Below, in pieces: positions 8,269 through 15,529 of a stretch of DNA of 37,886 nucleotides. Source of the stretch: a virus; IMG/VR virus record IMGVR_UViG_3300036820_000049, positions 1-37,886 of that record; one strand, 5' to 3'. Under the pieces are notes generated by a model, which was given only the letters and a program-made list of their open reading frames with translations, made no database searches and was not told the DNA's origin. The position numbers were made by a program, and so were the translations under genes. How positions within the stretch are numbered: position 1 is the stretch's first letter; each line of letters starts with the position of its first letter.

Positions 8269-8499
8269 CTATCCCTCGTAGTCGCGATCGTGACTAACAA
8301 TCCACCGTGCCTCATCCATTAGACCGACAGCGACATGGCTGAAACAGCCACGAGCGACCGACACATATCCGGTCTTGCCGTCAGGATCGTCGTGCACGAA
8401 GCGAATCAGCACCGCATAATCTCGCGGACCCATGGCGTCGACTGCCTGTTTCAAGTGCTGTCGATCGGCAATGCCCTGCATTTCGCGGTCAAGCGACAT
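8269..8499 (-). CDS. Hypothetical protein after the CheY-like gene
   Basis: A 76-residue protein (MSLDREMQGIADRQ...) whose ATG lies 11 nt inside the end of the CheY-like gene, so the two are probably translated together. It has a helical N-terminus (LKQAVDAMGPRDYAVLIRFV) and a beta-rich middle (GKTGYVSVARGCF). It is not recognised. Coupling to the receiver-domain gene suggests a shared role, which is inference only. Confidence 0.55.
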   Translation of the reverse strand: MSLDREMQGIADRQHLKQAVDAMGPRDYAVLIRFVHDDPDGKTGYVSVARGCFSHVAVGLMDEARWIVSHDRDYEG

Positions 8500-8857
8500 T
8501 CAGCTTCGCCTCAGCCTGCGCGATCGCTCGCAGCAAAAACGCATCCTCATCGCTCTTCGGTATGACGATGCATCCCAAGTCCAGAAACGGCCGCTTTGTC
8601 GCCACCTGCATAAGCGTCGTGACCGCAATAATCTGCTTCGCCGTCTTATCGCGATGGATGGTCTGCGCAGCCTCAATCCCCGTCATTACCGGCATGGAGT
8701 TATCCAGGACCACGACGTCGGGGAGCAGCTCGGCGCAGAAATCGACGGCCTGCTTACCGTTCCATGCCTCGCCCACCACTTCGTGACCGGCCTGATGCAC
8801 GATACGACGCAAGAAACGTAGGGCTGGGCCCATATCGTCTGCCACTACAAAGCGCAC
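8489..8857 (-). CDS. CheY-like stand-alone response regulator receiver protein
   Basis: A 122-residue protein that is a single receiver (REC) domain with nothing attached. The acidic pocket is Asp7/Asp8 (VVADDMG), the phosphoacceptor is Asp52 in VVVLDNSMPVMTG, the switch Thr is at 80-81 (AVTTLMQ) and the conserved Lys is 101 (VIPKSDE). All key residues for Mg2+ binding and phosphorylation are present, so it should still accept phosphate. It starts with GTG. It sits between head-tail genes and upstream of the sheath, an unusual place for a signalling protein, and probably interferes with or mimics a host two-component or chemotaxis pathway. No kinase gene is nearby. Confidence 0.88.
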   Translation of the reverse strand: MRFVVADDMGPALRFLRRIVHQAGHEVVGEAWNGKQAVDFCAELLPDVVVLDNSMPVMTGIEAAQTIHRDKTAKQIIAVTTLMQVATKRPFLDLGCIVIPKSDEDAFLLRAIAQAEAKLNVA

Positions 8858-8869
8858 GCAGGAACCTCG

Positions 8870-9679
8870 CTAGAATGGCAGCTTTTCGACCATTGCGTAT
8901 TGCCCAGCAAGCGCAGTCTGGTCCGTCGTGAAGTACTTCTTGATTTGATAACGGTCAGAACTCGCGTTGCCGACGTTGATGATCGTCTTGGTTTCTTCGA
9001 GAAACACGCCCGGCGTTCGCGGGATGAAGGCAACGAACGGCGCGCGCGGCTGCTCGGTGGGAACCCCCAAGTCGTTGCCGTCGCGGATCCGCGCGGTCGG
9101 CTGAATCCCGACCTGAATCTGCGCCGGCGTTACCGACGAACCGGGAGTCGAAAACGCATACTCTCCATTAATGAGAGTCAGTACCGTCTCGTTCTCTTTG
9201 TACGTTCCCGACCAAGCCGACGAGGCCAGGATCGGGATATTTCCCGATGAGGGCTGCTGTGACGCCGCGCCGGCGTCCGTATTGACCGACGTAATCGTCG
9301 CGTTGAACGGGCAGCCGATCAGTAAGGTCTCAGCCATCGGGCGCATCTGCACGACGCAGAACACGCCGGTGTCACTTAGGTATCCCTGCGTGACGAGCAT
9401 GTCCATTTCTTGAAGAAACCGGCGGTCGCAGTTAGCGACGTAAACGAGGACTTCAAACGGGGTACCTTCGATCGCAGCTTTAACTGGGTAGCGCCGAATG
9501 TTCATTGGGAAGTTCGCGATCGCAGGATTCTGCGAGATCACGCTGCCGGTTGTCACGCCGTCGATGAGGCGGTACACGTTAAACGGTTGGCCAACGACCG
9601 ATGCAACCACTCCGAGACCCTCATCGATCGCCTGATCGATACCGGGCATAACGCCGAGCCACGGAAGAAAGCCGGACAC
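8870..9679 (-). CDS. Head-tail/neck structural protein, unrecognised
   Basis: A 269-residue protein (MSGFLPWLGVMPGIDQAID...) in the head-to-tail segment. It is mostly beta strands: FNVYRLIDGVTTGSVI, TPFEVLVYVANCD, TGVFCVVQMRP, and a C-terminal RAPFVAFIPRTPGVFLEETKTI block with SDRYQIKKYFTTDQTALAGQYAMVEKLPF at the end, which reads like a structural subunit. It is 12 nt from the upstream gene and 13 nt from the CheY-like gene. A head-tail joining or neck role follows from position only. Confidence 0.5.
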   Translation of the reverse strand: MSGFLPWLGVMPGIDQAIDEGLGVVASVVGQPFNVYRLIDGVTTGSVISQNPAIANFPMNIRRYPVKAAIEGTPFEVLVYVANCDRRFLQEMDMLVTQGYLSDTGVFCVVQMRPMAETLLIGCPFNATITSVNTDAGAASQQPSSGNIPILASSAWSGTYKENETVLTLINGEYAFSTPGSSVTPAQIQVGIQPTARIRDGNDLGVPTEQPRAPFVAFIPRTPGVFLEETKTIINVGNASSDRYQIKKYFTTDQTALAGQYAMVEKLPF

Positions 9680-9690
9680 TGCAACCCCCG

Positions 9691-10491
9691 CTAGGCGGAC
9701 GCACCTCCCGATGCGCCAGCTCCGAACATCTGGACGTAGGTTTCGCCACCGATCGTGCGACTGAGCTGCTCGCAGTACTCGAGATAGAGACGCTTCCGGG
9801 CCGCGGCCTCAGCCTTATTAAAGACGACACCCGCGCCGCCGGCACCAGTGGCGCTTTCGAGCCACATGCTGAGATTCTGCTGCGTCTGCCCCATGGATAG
9901 ATAGTCAAGCAACGCAACATAGCCGTAGACCGTTGCTTGACTGCCGCTGGGCTGCGAGACAAAGGTGGCGTTCACCGGGCAGACACTCCCGGGATCCTCA
10001 ACAGCGAGGTTTGTGGTCCCGGTAAAGGAGCACGAGAGCGTGAAAGCGATGCCGCTTTGCGGCGCCGCCACATACACTTCAGCGAAGTAGGGCGGCATAA
10101 ACTGCGGGGAAAAGAGGTCTGCCGGCATCGTGCCGACACAAATGAATCCGGCGCCGCCGATCTGCTGCGCAATCGCGTTGGCTGCGTTGAGCGCGATCGA
10201 ATAAAGCGGCGAGGAATAACTCGGATTAACGGGGTTGACGGGTATCTCGAAATCCGAGGCTTGAACCGTGTAGTGCGCCGTATACACCGTGCTTCCGACG
10301 GTGACCGTGAACGTGAGAACGTCGCCGATGGTTGGCTGGCCACCGATGCGGTACGACCCGAGCGATGCACCAGTGATGAGTACCTCTTCGGTAGCCTGCA
10401 TGTTGTTCATGCGGTACTCGAGGTCTTCGCGATAGAACGTAAAGCGCCAACCGTAGAGTCTACCTGCTTGCGCAGTGCCCGCATATGGCAC
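9691..10491 (-). CDS. Head-tail connector-like structural protein (main frame; N-terminus probably shifted)
   Basis: A 266-residue protein if started at GTG 10491. Its first residues (VPYAGTAQAGRLYGWRFTFYREDLEYRMNNMQ) look like the middle of a known kind of phage protein that begins MLTP-x-QKVDVRRF-x-G and continues with LEYRLNNL. That missing start exists in another frame at 10537 (see the separate entry), so the natural gene probably spans 9691-10537 with a one-base shift near 10498. The middle (residues 35-230) is a beta-rich insertion (YRIGGQPTIGDVLTFTVTV, QSGIAFTLSCSFTG). The C-terminus (KAEAAARKRLYLEYCEQLSR) is helical. It lies directly after the major capsid gene. Confidence 0.65.
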   Translation of the reverse strand: MPYAGTAQAGRLYGWRFTFYREDLEYRMNNMQATEEVLITGASLGSYRIGGQPTIGDVLTFTVTVGSTVYTAHYTVQASDFEIPVNPVNPSYSSPLYSIALNAANAIAQQIGGAGFICVGTMPADLFSPQFMPPYFAEVYVAAPQSGIAFTLSCSFTGTTNLAVEDPGSVCPVNATFVSQPSGSQATVYGYVALLDYLSMGQTQQNLSMWLESATGAGGAGVVFNKAEAAARKRLYLEYCEQLSRTIGGETYVQMFGAGASGGASA

Positions 10492-10537
10492 GCCGAAGAT
10501 GCCTTCTTACGGCGACTTTTTGCCGTTGCGTTAGCAT
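10460..10537 (-). other. N-terminal fragment of the connector-like gene in another frame
   Basis: An ATG at 10537 is preceded by GAGGGGG at a good ribosome-site distance. It opens MLTQRQKVAVRRHL and runs 25 codons to a TAG at 10460. The first 13 residues match the expected start of the downstream gene, whose frame takes over if one base is dropped around CATCTTCGG (about 10498). Joined, the protein would read ...VAVRRHFGVPYAG. This is an indel in the genome, an assembly error or, less likely, a +1 recoding site. Confidence 0.6.
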
Positions 10538-10652
10538 CTCATGCGTCCCCCTCACAGGTACGACTAGCCATTGATGGCTTTGGTGCAATATTGATCGGAG
10601 CGACGGTTCTGGGAAATGTCTGATTTACTATAACGCCCGCCGTCGAAAGACC

Positions 10653-10682
10653 AAGGGAGGCCAGCCGTAGCCAGCCTCCCTT
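10653..10682 (-). terminator. Hairpin after the major capsid gene
   Basis: A perfect 9-bp stem AAGGGAGGC/GCCTCCCTT encloses a 12-nt loop, 14 nt downstream of the capsid stop on the minus strand. Only a weak T-rich tail (GGTCTTTC) follows, so it could be a partial terminator or an mRNA 3'-end stabiliser that boosts capsid yield. It is symmetric, so orientation is set by context only. Confidence 0.5.
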
Positions 10683-10696
10683 GAGCGAACCCATCC

Positions 10697-12190
10697 CTAG
10701 AAGGGGACCACGGCCTGGAGCATGACGCCACGCTTGTAGCGCATGTAGTCCGACTGCTGAATGACGTACGGATTCGAGCTCTTGTCGGTACCCGGGACGA
10801 AATCTCCCTGGTAGTCGTACGCGAGCTTGATTACGTCTCCCAACGTGTCGATAGCCGCGAGCGTGCGGAACTTGATGCGATCGGTGAAGCGCGTATCCGC
10901 AACATCACCGACGCCGGCAACGATTGCCGTTGCATCCTTGACGCCCTTGAACGGATGCTCGGTGATGCATTCTTCGCCAAAGACGAAGGCGTGCGCGAGT
11001 TGGAACTGACCGTTCGGGGACGGGTACGTCGGAACCTGAGTCGCCTCGGTGAACTCGACGCCCCAGCCGGCAGCAATGACGCCGTTCTGGAAGACCGGCG
11101 AAGAATGCCACCGCGTTGCAGTGGCCTTCAAGAAGCCGTCGTCTTGGTAGAACTGGGCGAGCAGCTGCGAGTCGATGGCGCAACCGTAGAGCCCGTTGGA
11201 GAGCTTCGGAATGCCGCGCCGCTTGACGCGTGACACCGCGTACGGAATCATCGCCGACGGCGCCATGATGTTGGTGTCGGTAAGCGCGTAGGCGGTCGTG
11301 ATCATCTGGCCGCCTTCGTTGAGCGGTCGGACGACGTACGATCCGTCCTTCCAGACGGGATTGAGCGTCTGGCCGACGGCCGGCTTGTTCGTCGCCGGGC
11401 CGGTGATCGCGGACGTGTCGATCGCGACGATCCGGTCACCTGCGGACACCGTGACCGACTCGGACAGCGTGAGCACGCCCGACCGTCCGAACTGGATACC
11501 GCCGTTCTGCATATACGATGCACTGACAGTATCAAGTGCGTAGTTCGTCACGTAACAGAGGTACGTGATGAAGCCCGTTGAGCCGGAAACAATGGCAACA
11601 GCCAGCTGATTTTGCGACGTCACTGGTTGCGGCGAACCGAGGTTCGGCAGGTCGACTGCCGAGAACTGGGTGATGAAGCCGTGGCAGTTGTCTACGGCCA
11701 CCTGGGTCCCCGTCACACCAGCGGTGATGAACGAGTCGCCCGAATCGTATGCCTCCCAAATACGCTCCGCACAGACCAGCTCGAGCGAGTTGCCCGCCTT
11801 CTGGCCCAGCGCGTAGATATTGTCGAGGTAGAGATCGGCGATGAGCGTTTCCTGACCCGTGATGAAGGTCGGGATGAATCCGGGCCAGCGGTTCAGCTTA
11901 GCCGTCCATTGTTCGAATGAACGAGCGTCGGCGGTCATGCCGTTGTCCAAGCCGGTGTTCTGCGCCGGATCCAGCGGTTTGGTATTCGGAGCGATCAGCG
12001 CGCGCCGAGTGAACGTCTTCGTTTCACCGATGTTCGCATCGAACCAATCTTTCGGGTCGATTTTGGTCGGCCGGAAGACGTAGGTGGGGAGAAGAGATTT
12101 GCGGATTTTACGCTCGAGGAAGTTCTTCTGTTCGAAGATATCGATGAGCGCCGACGGGAAGCCGTTGCCGCCGCCAGGATTGAGAGCCAT
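10697..12190 (-). CDS. Major capsid protein
   Basis: A 497-residue protein directly downstream of the scaffold-like gene and upstream of the connector-like gene, the standard place for the major head protein. It starts MALNPGGGNGFPSALIDIFEQ and has a ribosome site AGGAG before the ATG. After a helical N-arm comes WPGFIPTFITGQETLIADLYLDN, then a beta-rich middle (SGVLTLSESVTVSAGDRIV) and the terminal segment DVIKLAYDYQGDFVPGTD...YMRYKRGVMLQAVVPF, which is typical of HK97-fold shells closing with a long strand. Length is within the usual range. No maturation protease gene is visible next to it. Confidence 0.78.
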   Translation of the reverse strand: MALNPGGGNGFPSALIDIFEQKNFLERKIRKSLLPTYVFRPTKIDPKDWFDANIGETKTFTRRALIAPNTKPLDPAQNTGLDNGMTADARSFEQWTAKLNRWPGFIPTFITGQETLIADLYLDNIYALGQKAGNSLELVCAERIWEAYDSGDSFITAGVTGTQVAVDNCHGFITQFSAVDLPNLGSPQPVTSQNQLAVAIVSGSTGFITYLCYVTNYALDTVSASYMQNGGIQFGRSGVLTLSESVTVSAGDRIVAIDTSAITGPATNKPAVGQTLNPVWKDGSYVVRPLNEGGQMITTAYALTDTNIMAPSAMIPYAVSRVKRRGIPKLSNGLYGCAIDSQLLAQFYQDDGFLKATATRWHSSPVFQNGVIAAGWGVEFTEATQVPTYPSPNGQFQLAHAFVFGEECITEHPFKGVKDATAIVAGVGDVADTRFTDRIKFRTLAAIDTLGDVIKLAYDYQGDFVPGTDKSSNPYVIQQSDYMRYKRGVMLQAVVPF

Positions 12191-12331
12191 GGTAGAAGTG
12201 CTCCTGAGGGAGTGGTGATTTAATGGTGAGTCGCTCCATCCGGAGGCGCACTCGCGATCGAATCACCGCATCCGCAGGTGGACTCGAATCGTCATTTTGG
12301 AAAGTTGATCAGCCGCTACAAGCGGCAACGG

Positions 12332-13078
12332 CTACGTGCGGCCGCTTCGAAGACCGGACTCGAAGGCGTCAAACTCGGCGTCGCTGGCCTTGGACCAGTC
12401 CTTCGAATCTTTCCGCGACGCTGGCTTAGGCCGAACGAAACGCCCAGTCTGCTCGTCGCGCGTCTGGGTTTCGTCCTCGTCCTCTTTCTTTTTAAAGAGG
12501 TGCGGCCGTTCTTCGACGACGGCGTCGATCAGAGCCGTAAGCTCCTCGTCGTTGATATCGCCGTCTTCGACGGTGACGACCGACAAGTCAAGCGCGGTCG
12601 AGATCAGATCAGCGTCGATCGCGCCCTTTTCTTTTAGGGCGCTGACAACAGAGCGACGGACGAGGACTTCGTCGCGAGCCTTAAGCTGCTTCTCGAGCGC
12701 CTTGCGCTCGTCGGCAGCAACCTTATCGCGCTTTGCGAGTTCGTCTTTGAAGGAGGATTCAACCGTGGCAAGGCGATCGGCGAGCGGCTTCTCCGCGTCG
12801 TCCTTCTCCTTCTGTTTCCGCGCAGCTTCGTTTTTCGCCGTTTCCTCATCAGCTTTGCGCTTGCTTTCGGCGTCGCGAAGCTCCTTAAGGTCTTTCTCGA
12901 ATCTGTCGGCGCGCTCGCGATGATCCTGCGCCTCGCGGCCACGCTTCTCGATGACCTTTTTAGCGTGTTCGTCGTATCCAAGCTCCGTGAGCTTAGACTT
13001 CAGGCCCTCGTCGACTTTGCCGGTAACGAGGGTATCAAACTCTTTTTGTTGCTCTTCATCGAGCTGGGGTAATGGCAA
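12332..13078 (-). CDS. Head scaffolding protein
   Basis: A 248-residue, very charged, almost entirely helical protein. Residues 45-135 are a long Lys/Glu/Arg-rich coiled coil (REAQDHRERADRFEKDLKEL and similar). Residues 140-190 form a compact segment (RRSVVSALKEKGAIDADLIS, then DGDINDEELTALIDAVVEERPHLFK) of the kind seen in GP20-like phage minor structural/scaffold proteins. The C-terminus is acidic then Ser-rich. Position right before the major capsid gene is the canonical scaffold location. It should be needed for assembly and absent from the mature virion. Confidence 0.82.
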   Translation of the reverse strand: MPLPQLDEEQQKEFDTLVTGKVDEGLKSKLTELGYDEHAKKVIEKRGREAQDHRERADRFEKDLKELRDAESKRKADEETAKNEAARKQKEKDDAEKPLADRLATVESSFKDELAKRDKVAADERKALEKQLKARDEVLVRRSVVSALKEKGAIDADLISTALDLSVVTVEDGDINDEELTALIDAVVEERPHLFKKKEDEDETQTRDEQTGRFVRPKPASRKDSKDWSKASDAEFDAFESGLRSGRT

Positions 13079-13131
13079 AATAGCCTCCTGCGCATCCGCA
13101 GCAGTGAGAGGGTGCCCGGTATCCTCCGGGT

Positions 13132-13344
13132 TTAGGTGCCGAGAATCCGGCGCGTACCTACGGTCGAGTGGCCAAGCTGACGCTCTACGGCGCGTGCGAG
13201 CTTTTTACGCTCAGCGCTCGTGAGCTTTGGCTTGGCCTGATTGATGCGCGCCATTGCGTTGCGAGCGCGCCCCTTCGTCGTCGTCGGGAACTTGAACTTC
13301 TTGCCGACCTTGATCGTCCCCGACTCGTGAGATCCTTCGGCCAT
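13132..13344 (-). CDS. Small basic head-module protein
   Basis: A 70-residue Lys/Arg-rich protein (MAEGSHESGTIKVGKKFKF...). The segment RARNAMARINQAKPKLTSAE followed by a basic helix ending near GTRRILG is a pattern I have seen in short proteins encoded between portal and scaffold genes of phages, often of unknown role. The charge suggests binding to DNA or to an acidic protein. It starts 4 nt after the end of the secreted-protein gene. No specific function can be assigned. Confidence 0.6.
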   Translation of the reverse strand: MAEGSHESGTIKVGKKFKFPTTTKGRARNAMARINQAKPKLTSAERKKLARAVERQLGHSTVGTRRILGT

Positions 13345-13348
13345 TGGA

Positions 13349-13888
13349 CTATTGCGACTTCAGCAGTGCTTGCGAGTTGAACACGACGACGCCACCCGGA
13401 CAGTTAGGGCTGACGATCGGGTCCCCGGCGGTATAGTAACCGGCTGGGACCGTGAACTGAATCATCGTATTGCCGTTGAGATTGTAGTAGTACTCGCCAA
13501 CCGAGTTGATGTAGCCCACGACGGAGGAAAGCGATTGAAGATTCGCCTTGCTGGTCGCTTCCGTGACGACGATGCCGGCAGTAAACGTTCCGTAGACCGA
13601 CACGGTGCAAGAGTTCGTACCGCTCAAGCCGATGACGGCAAGCGTAGCGTTCACCGCATTGAGGTCGAACGCCATGTACTGGGTGTTCGGATAGCCGAAC
13701 GGTAGCCCAGCATCGGTCGTAGCGTTGGACGAAGCCTGAGGCGAGGGAGTGGCTGCCGGCGGTCCGAGCGTCGGCGTTGCGGCGGGGGCCGGAATCGCGC
13801 CGAACGGCGCGGTGTTGTGAACCGTCGCGACTGCCGAACCAACGAAGGTGGCAACTGCGAAGAGCCCAACGAGAAGAAAGCGCTTCAT
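13349..13888 (-). CDS. Secreted protein with signal peptide inside the head operon
   Basis: A 179-residue protein with a clear Sec signal peptide: MKR, a hydrophobic core LLVGLFAVATFVG, and a likely cleavage after SAVA. Residues 25-60 are an Ala/Pro/Thr/Ser-rich linker. The rest is a small Ser/Thr/Asn/Gly-rich domain with two cysteines (NSCTVSVYG and SPNCPGG) that could form a disulphide, and strands such as TMIQFTVPAGYY. AAGGAA precedes the ATG. A secreted product between portal and scaffold genes is odd; it may be a lysogenic-conversion or surface-exclusion factor. Nothing in it marks it as a virion component. Confidence 0.65.
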   Translation of the reverse strand: MKRFLLVGLFAVATFVGSAVATVHNTAPFGAIPAPAATPTLGPPAATPSPQASSNATTDAGLPFGYPNTQYMAFDLNAVNATLAVIGLSGTNSCTVSVYGTFTAGIVVTEATSKANLQSLSSVVGYINSVGEYYYNLNGNTMIQFTVPAGYYTAGDPIVSPNCPGGVVVFNSQALLKSQ

Positions 13889-13906
13889 GATCGTTCCTTT
13901 TTGCGG

Positions 13907-15514
13907 TTAGGAACCGGCGCCGCCGGCATCTTCGCCGTCGCCTCCGGATTGTTGAGGTTGAGGTGGAGCATCGCAGCTCCCCTTAATCGTGGAGTACGGC
14001 TCGTGAAGACCGAGATCTCCAGAAAGTTTTGCGCCAATGGCTTCGGGCTTTATCAGCTCCTTGGGCGCCTTGATGGAACCACCGCAAGCGTACTGCAGCC
14101 CCTCGACGTGCGCGAGCAACTCTGTCCCCTGCAGCGTGTCGTCGTTCGGCCAGTCCAGGACGTTCTTGGCGTCGTCGGGGATGGCATCGAAGTCTACGCC
14201 GGTGATATCGAGCGCACCGATGCGCTGGCCGTAGACAACGAGGTCGATCAGCGCTAGGAGGCCGCCGTTTCCGTACGGCCGGCGCTGGCGACGGATCAGG
14301 CGCCGCAGTGGCTTCAGACCCTTGTCGAGAGCGGTGCCTGATGGCGCACCCTTCAGATGCTCCGCGCGGGCCTTCATCCCACCCAAAACTTCAAACGCGT
14401 ATTCGCGGAGATCGCGAACGTATTCTCGCTCTTCGGTGATACCGTCGGCCGAGATCTCCAAGAGCTTCGCGTCGGCGCTGGCGCCGCGCGCGACGTAGAC
14501 TTGACCTACGCCCGAAACCTGCTTCCCGGCATCGTCAAGCTGCGTGGCGGTCCCGCCAGCTGGCTTATCGTACCCAGCGGGTACGCCGCCGCCATCGTCG
14601 AGTTCACCCGTTCGGATGAAGAGGCGCGGGTCCGCCGCATAGCGTAAGCCGCGGCCGGCCTGCGACAGTGTGTAGTCGATCTCGACGCATATGTTCCGGA
14701 TGGGCCACCACAATGCCATGCCATCGATATCTTGCGGCCGCCCGCCGAGATTCTTGACGTAGATCGCAGGGACGCGACCCTTGAACCCGTGAGCGATGAC
14801 CTCGCGCGGCGTAAACTCAATGATCTCGTCACCGGTGTCATCGTACTTTTCGCCGAGACGGGCGTAGAGATCGTCGGGCATCGGCTTGTAGTCGGCGATA
14901 TCGTTGGGTCCAACGAGATACCGATACCAAAACTGCTCGCTTTTTTGATTCCGATCGTCATCGAGCAAGTCGGGCTCGAGTTCGATCGCCGCCTCTTTGT
15001 CGATCGGCATCGTGACCATTAGCGCCTTAAGCGTGCGTGAGATCTGCGATACGTAAATCGGCTGACACCAGCGACCTGGCAACACATCGAAATACGGGAG
15101 GCCGTCGTCGCTCCGCTGCATGACCACGCCGACCGAGCCAACGACGCCAGCCTCATAGACGTCCACCGCGACGTCGGCGAGGCCGACCGTCTCGATGAGC
15201 TCCTGCAGAGCCTTTTCCGCCGGGTCGTCCGGGTCACCGTTCTTGATAACGCGGACCGCAGGGAACTGTTCGTCACCGAAGAGTTCGGCGAGAGTATCCT
15301 GCGTGATCACGTATGAGATATTGAAGTCGACCGATGGACGCCGGTCGCGTAGGTTGATGTACTTTCTTCCCGGCGCCGATTCAGTCTCGAACGAGTAGGT
15401 GAGATCGTCGTATAGACTACCATCGAGCATCCGGTCCAACGCTTCCATCTTGCGAAAGCGCGACGTGCAGCCGTCAGAAAGCTTGAGCCCCTCCATCAGT
15501 TCGCGGAAGGCCAA
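13907..15514 (-). CDS. Portal protein
   Basis: A 535-residue protein immediately after the large terminase, the usual portal position. The N-terminus is helical, followed by NISYVITQDTLAELFGDE and DVYEAGVVGSVGVVMQR, typical of portal wing domains. The centre has PREVIAHGFKGRVPAIYVKNLGG and DGMALWWPIRNICVEIDYTL, the long crown helix region. The C-terminal part (KPLRRLIRRQRRPYGNGGLL) forms basic helices, ending in a Gln/Gly-rich tail. It should form the dodecameric DNA gate at the head vertex. The gene starts 16 nt after the terminase stop. Confidence 0.82.
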   Translation of the reverse strand: MAFRELMEGLKLSDGCTSRFRKMEALDRMLDGSLYDDLTYSFETESAPGRKYINLRDRRPSVDFNISYVITQDTLAELFGDEQFPAVRVIKNGDPDDPAEKALQELIETVGLADVAVDVYEAGVVGSVGVVMQRSDDGLPYFDVLPGRWCQPIYVSQISRTLKALMVTMPIDKEAAIELEPDLLDDDRNQKSEQFWYRYLVGPNDIADYKPMPDDLYARLGEKYDDTGDEIIEFTPREVIAHGFKGRVPAIYVKNLGGRPQDIDGMALWWPIRNICVEIDYTLSQAGRGLRYAADPRLFIRTGELDDGGGVPAGYDKPAGGTATQLDDAGKQVSGVGQVYVARGASADAKLLEISADGITEEREYVRDLREYAFEVLGGMKARAEHLKGAPSGTALDKGLKPLRRLIRRQRRPYGNGGLLALIDLVVYGQRIGALDITGVDFDAIPDDAKNVLDWPNDDTLQGTELLAHVEGLQYACGGSIKAPKELIKPEAIGAKLSGDLGLHEPYSTIKGSCDAPPQPQQSGGDGEDAGGAGS

Positions 15515-15529
15515 AGCACATTCTCCCTT

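Noticed and set aside
12191-12331. Small gene between scaffold and capsid genes
   Set aside because: Only very short frames without a ribosome site are present, apart from the AGGAG that serves the capsid gene itself.
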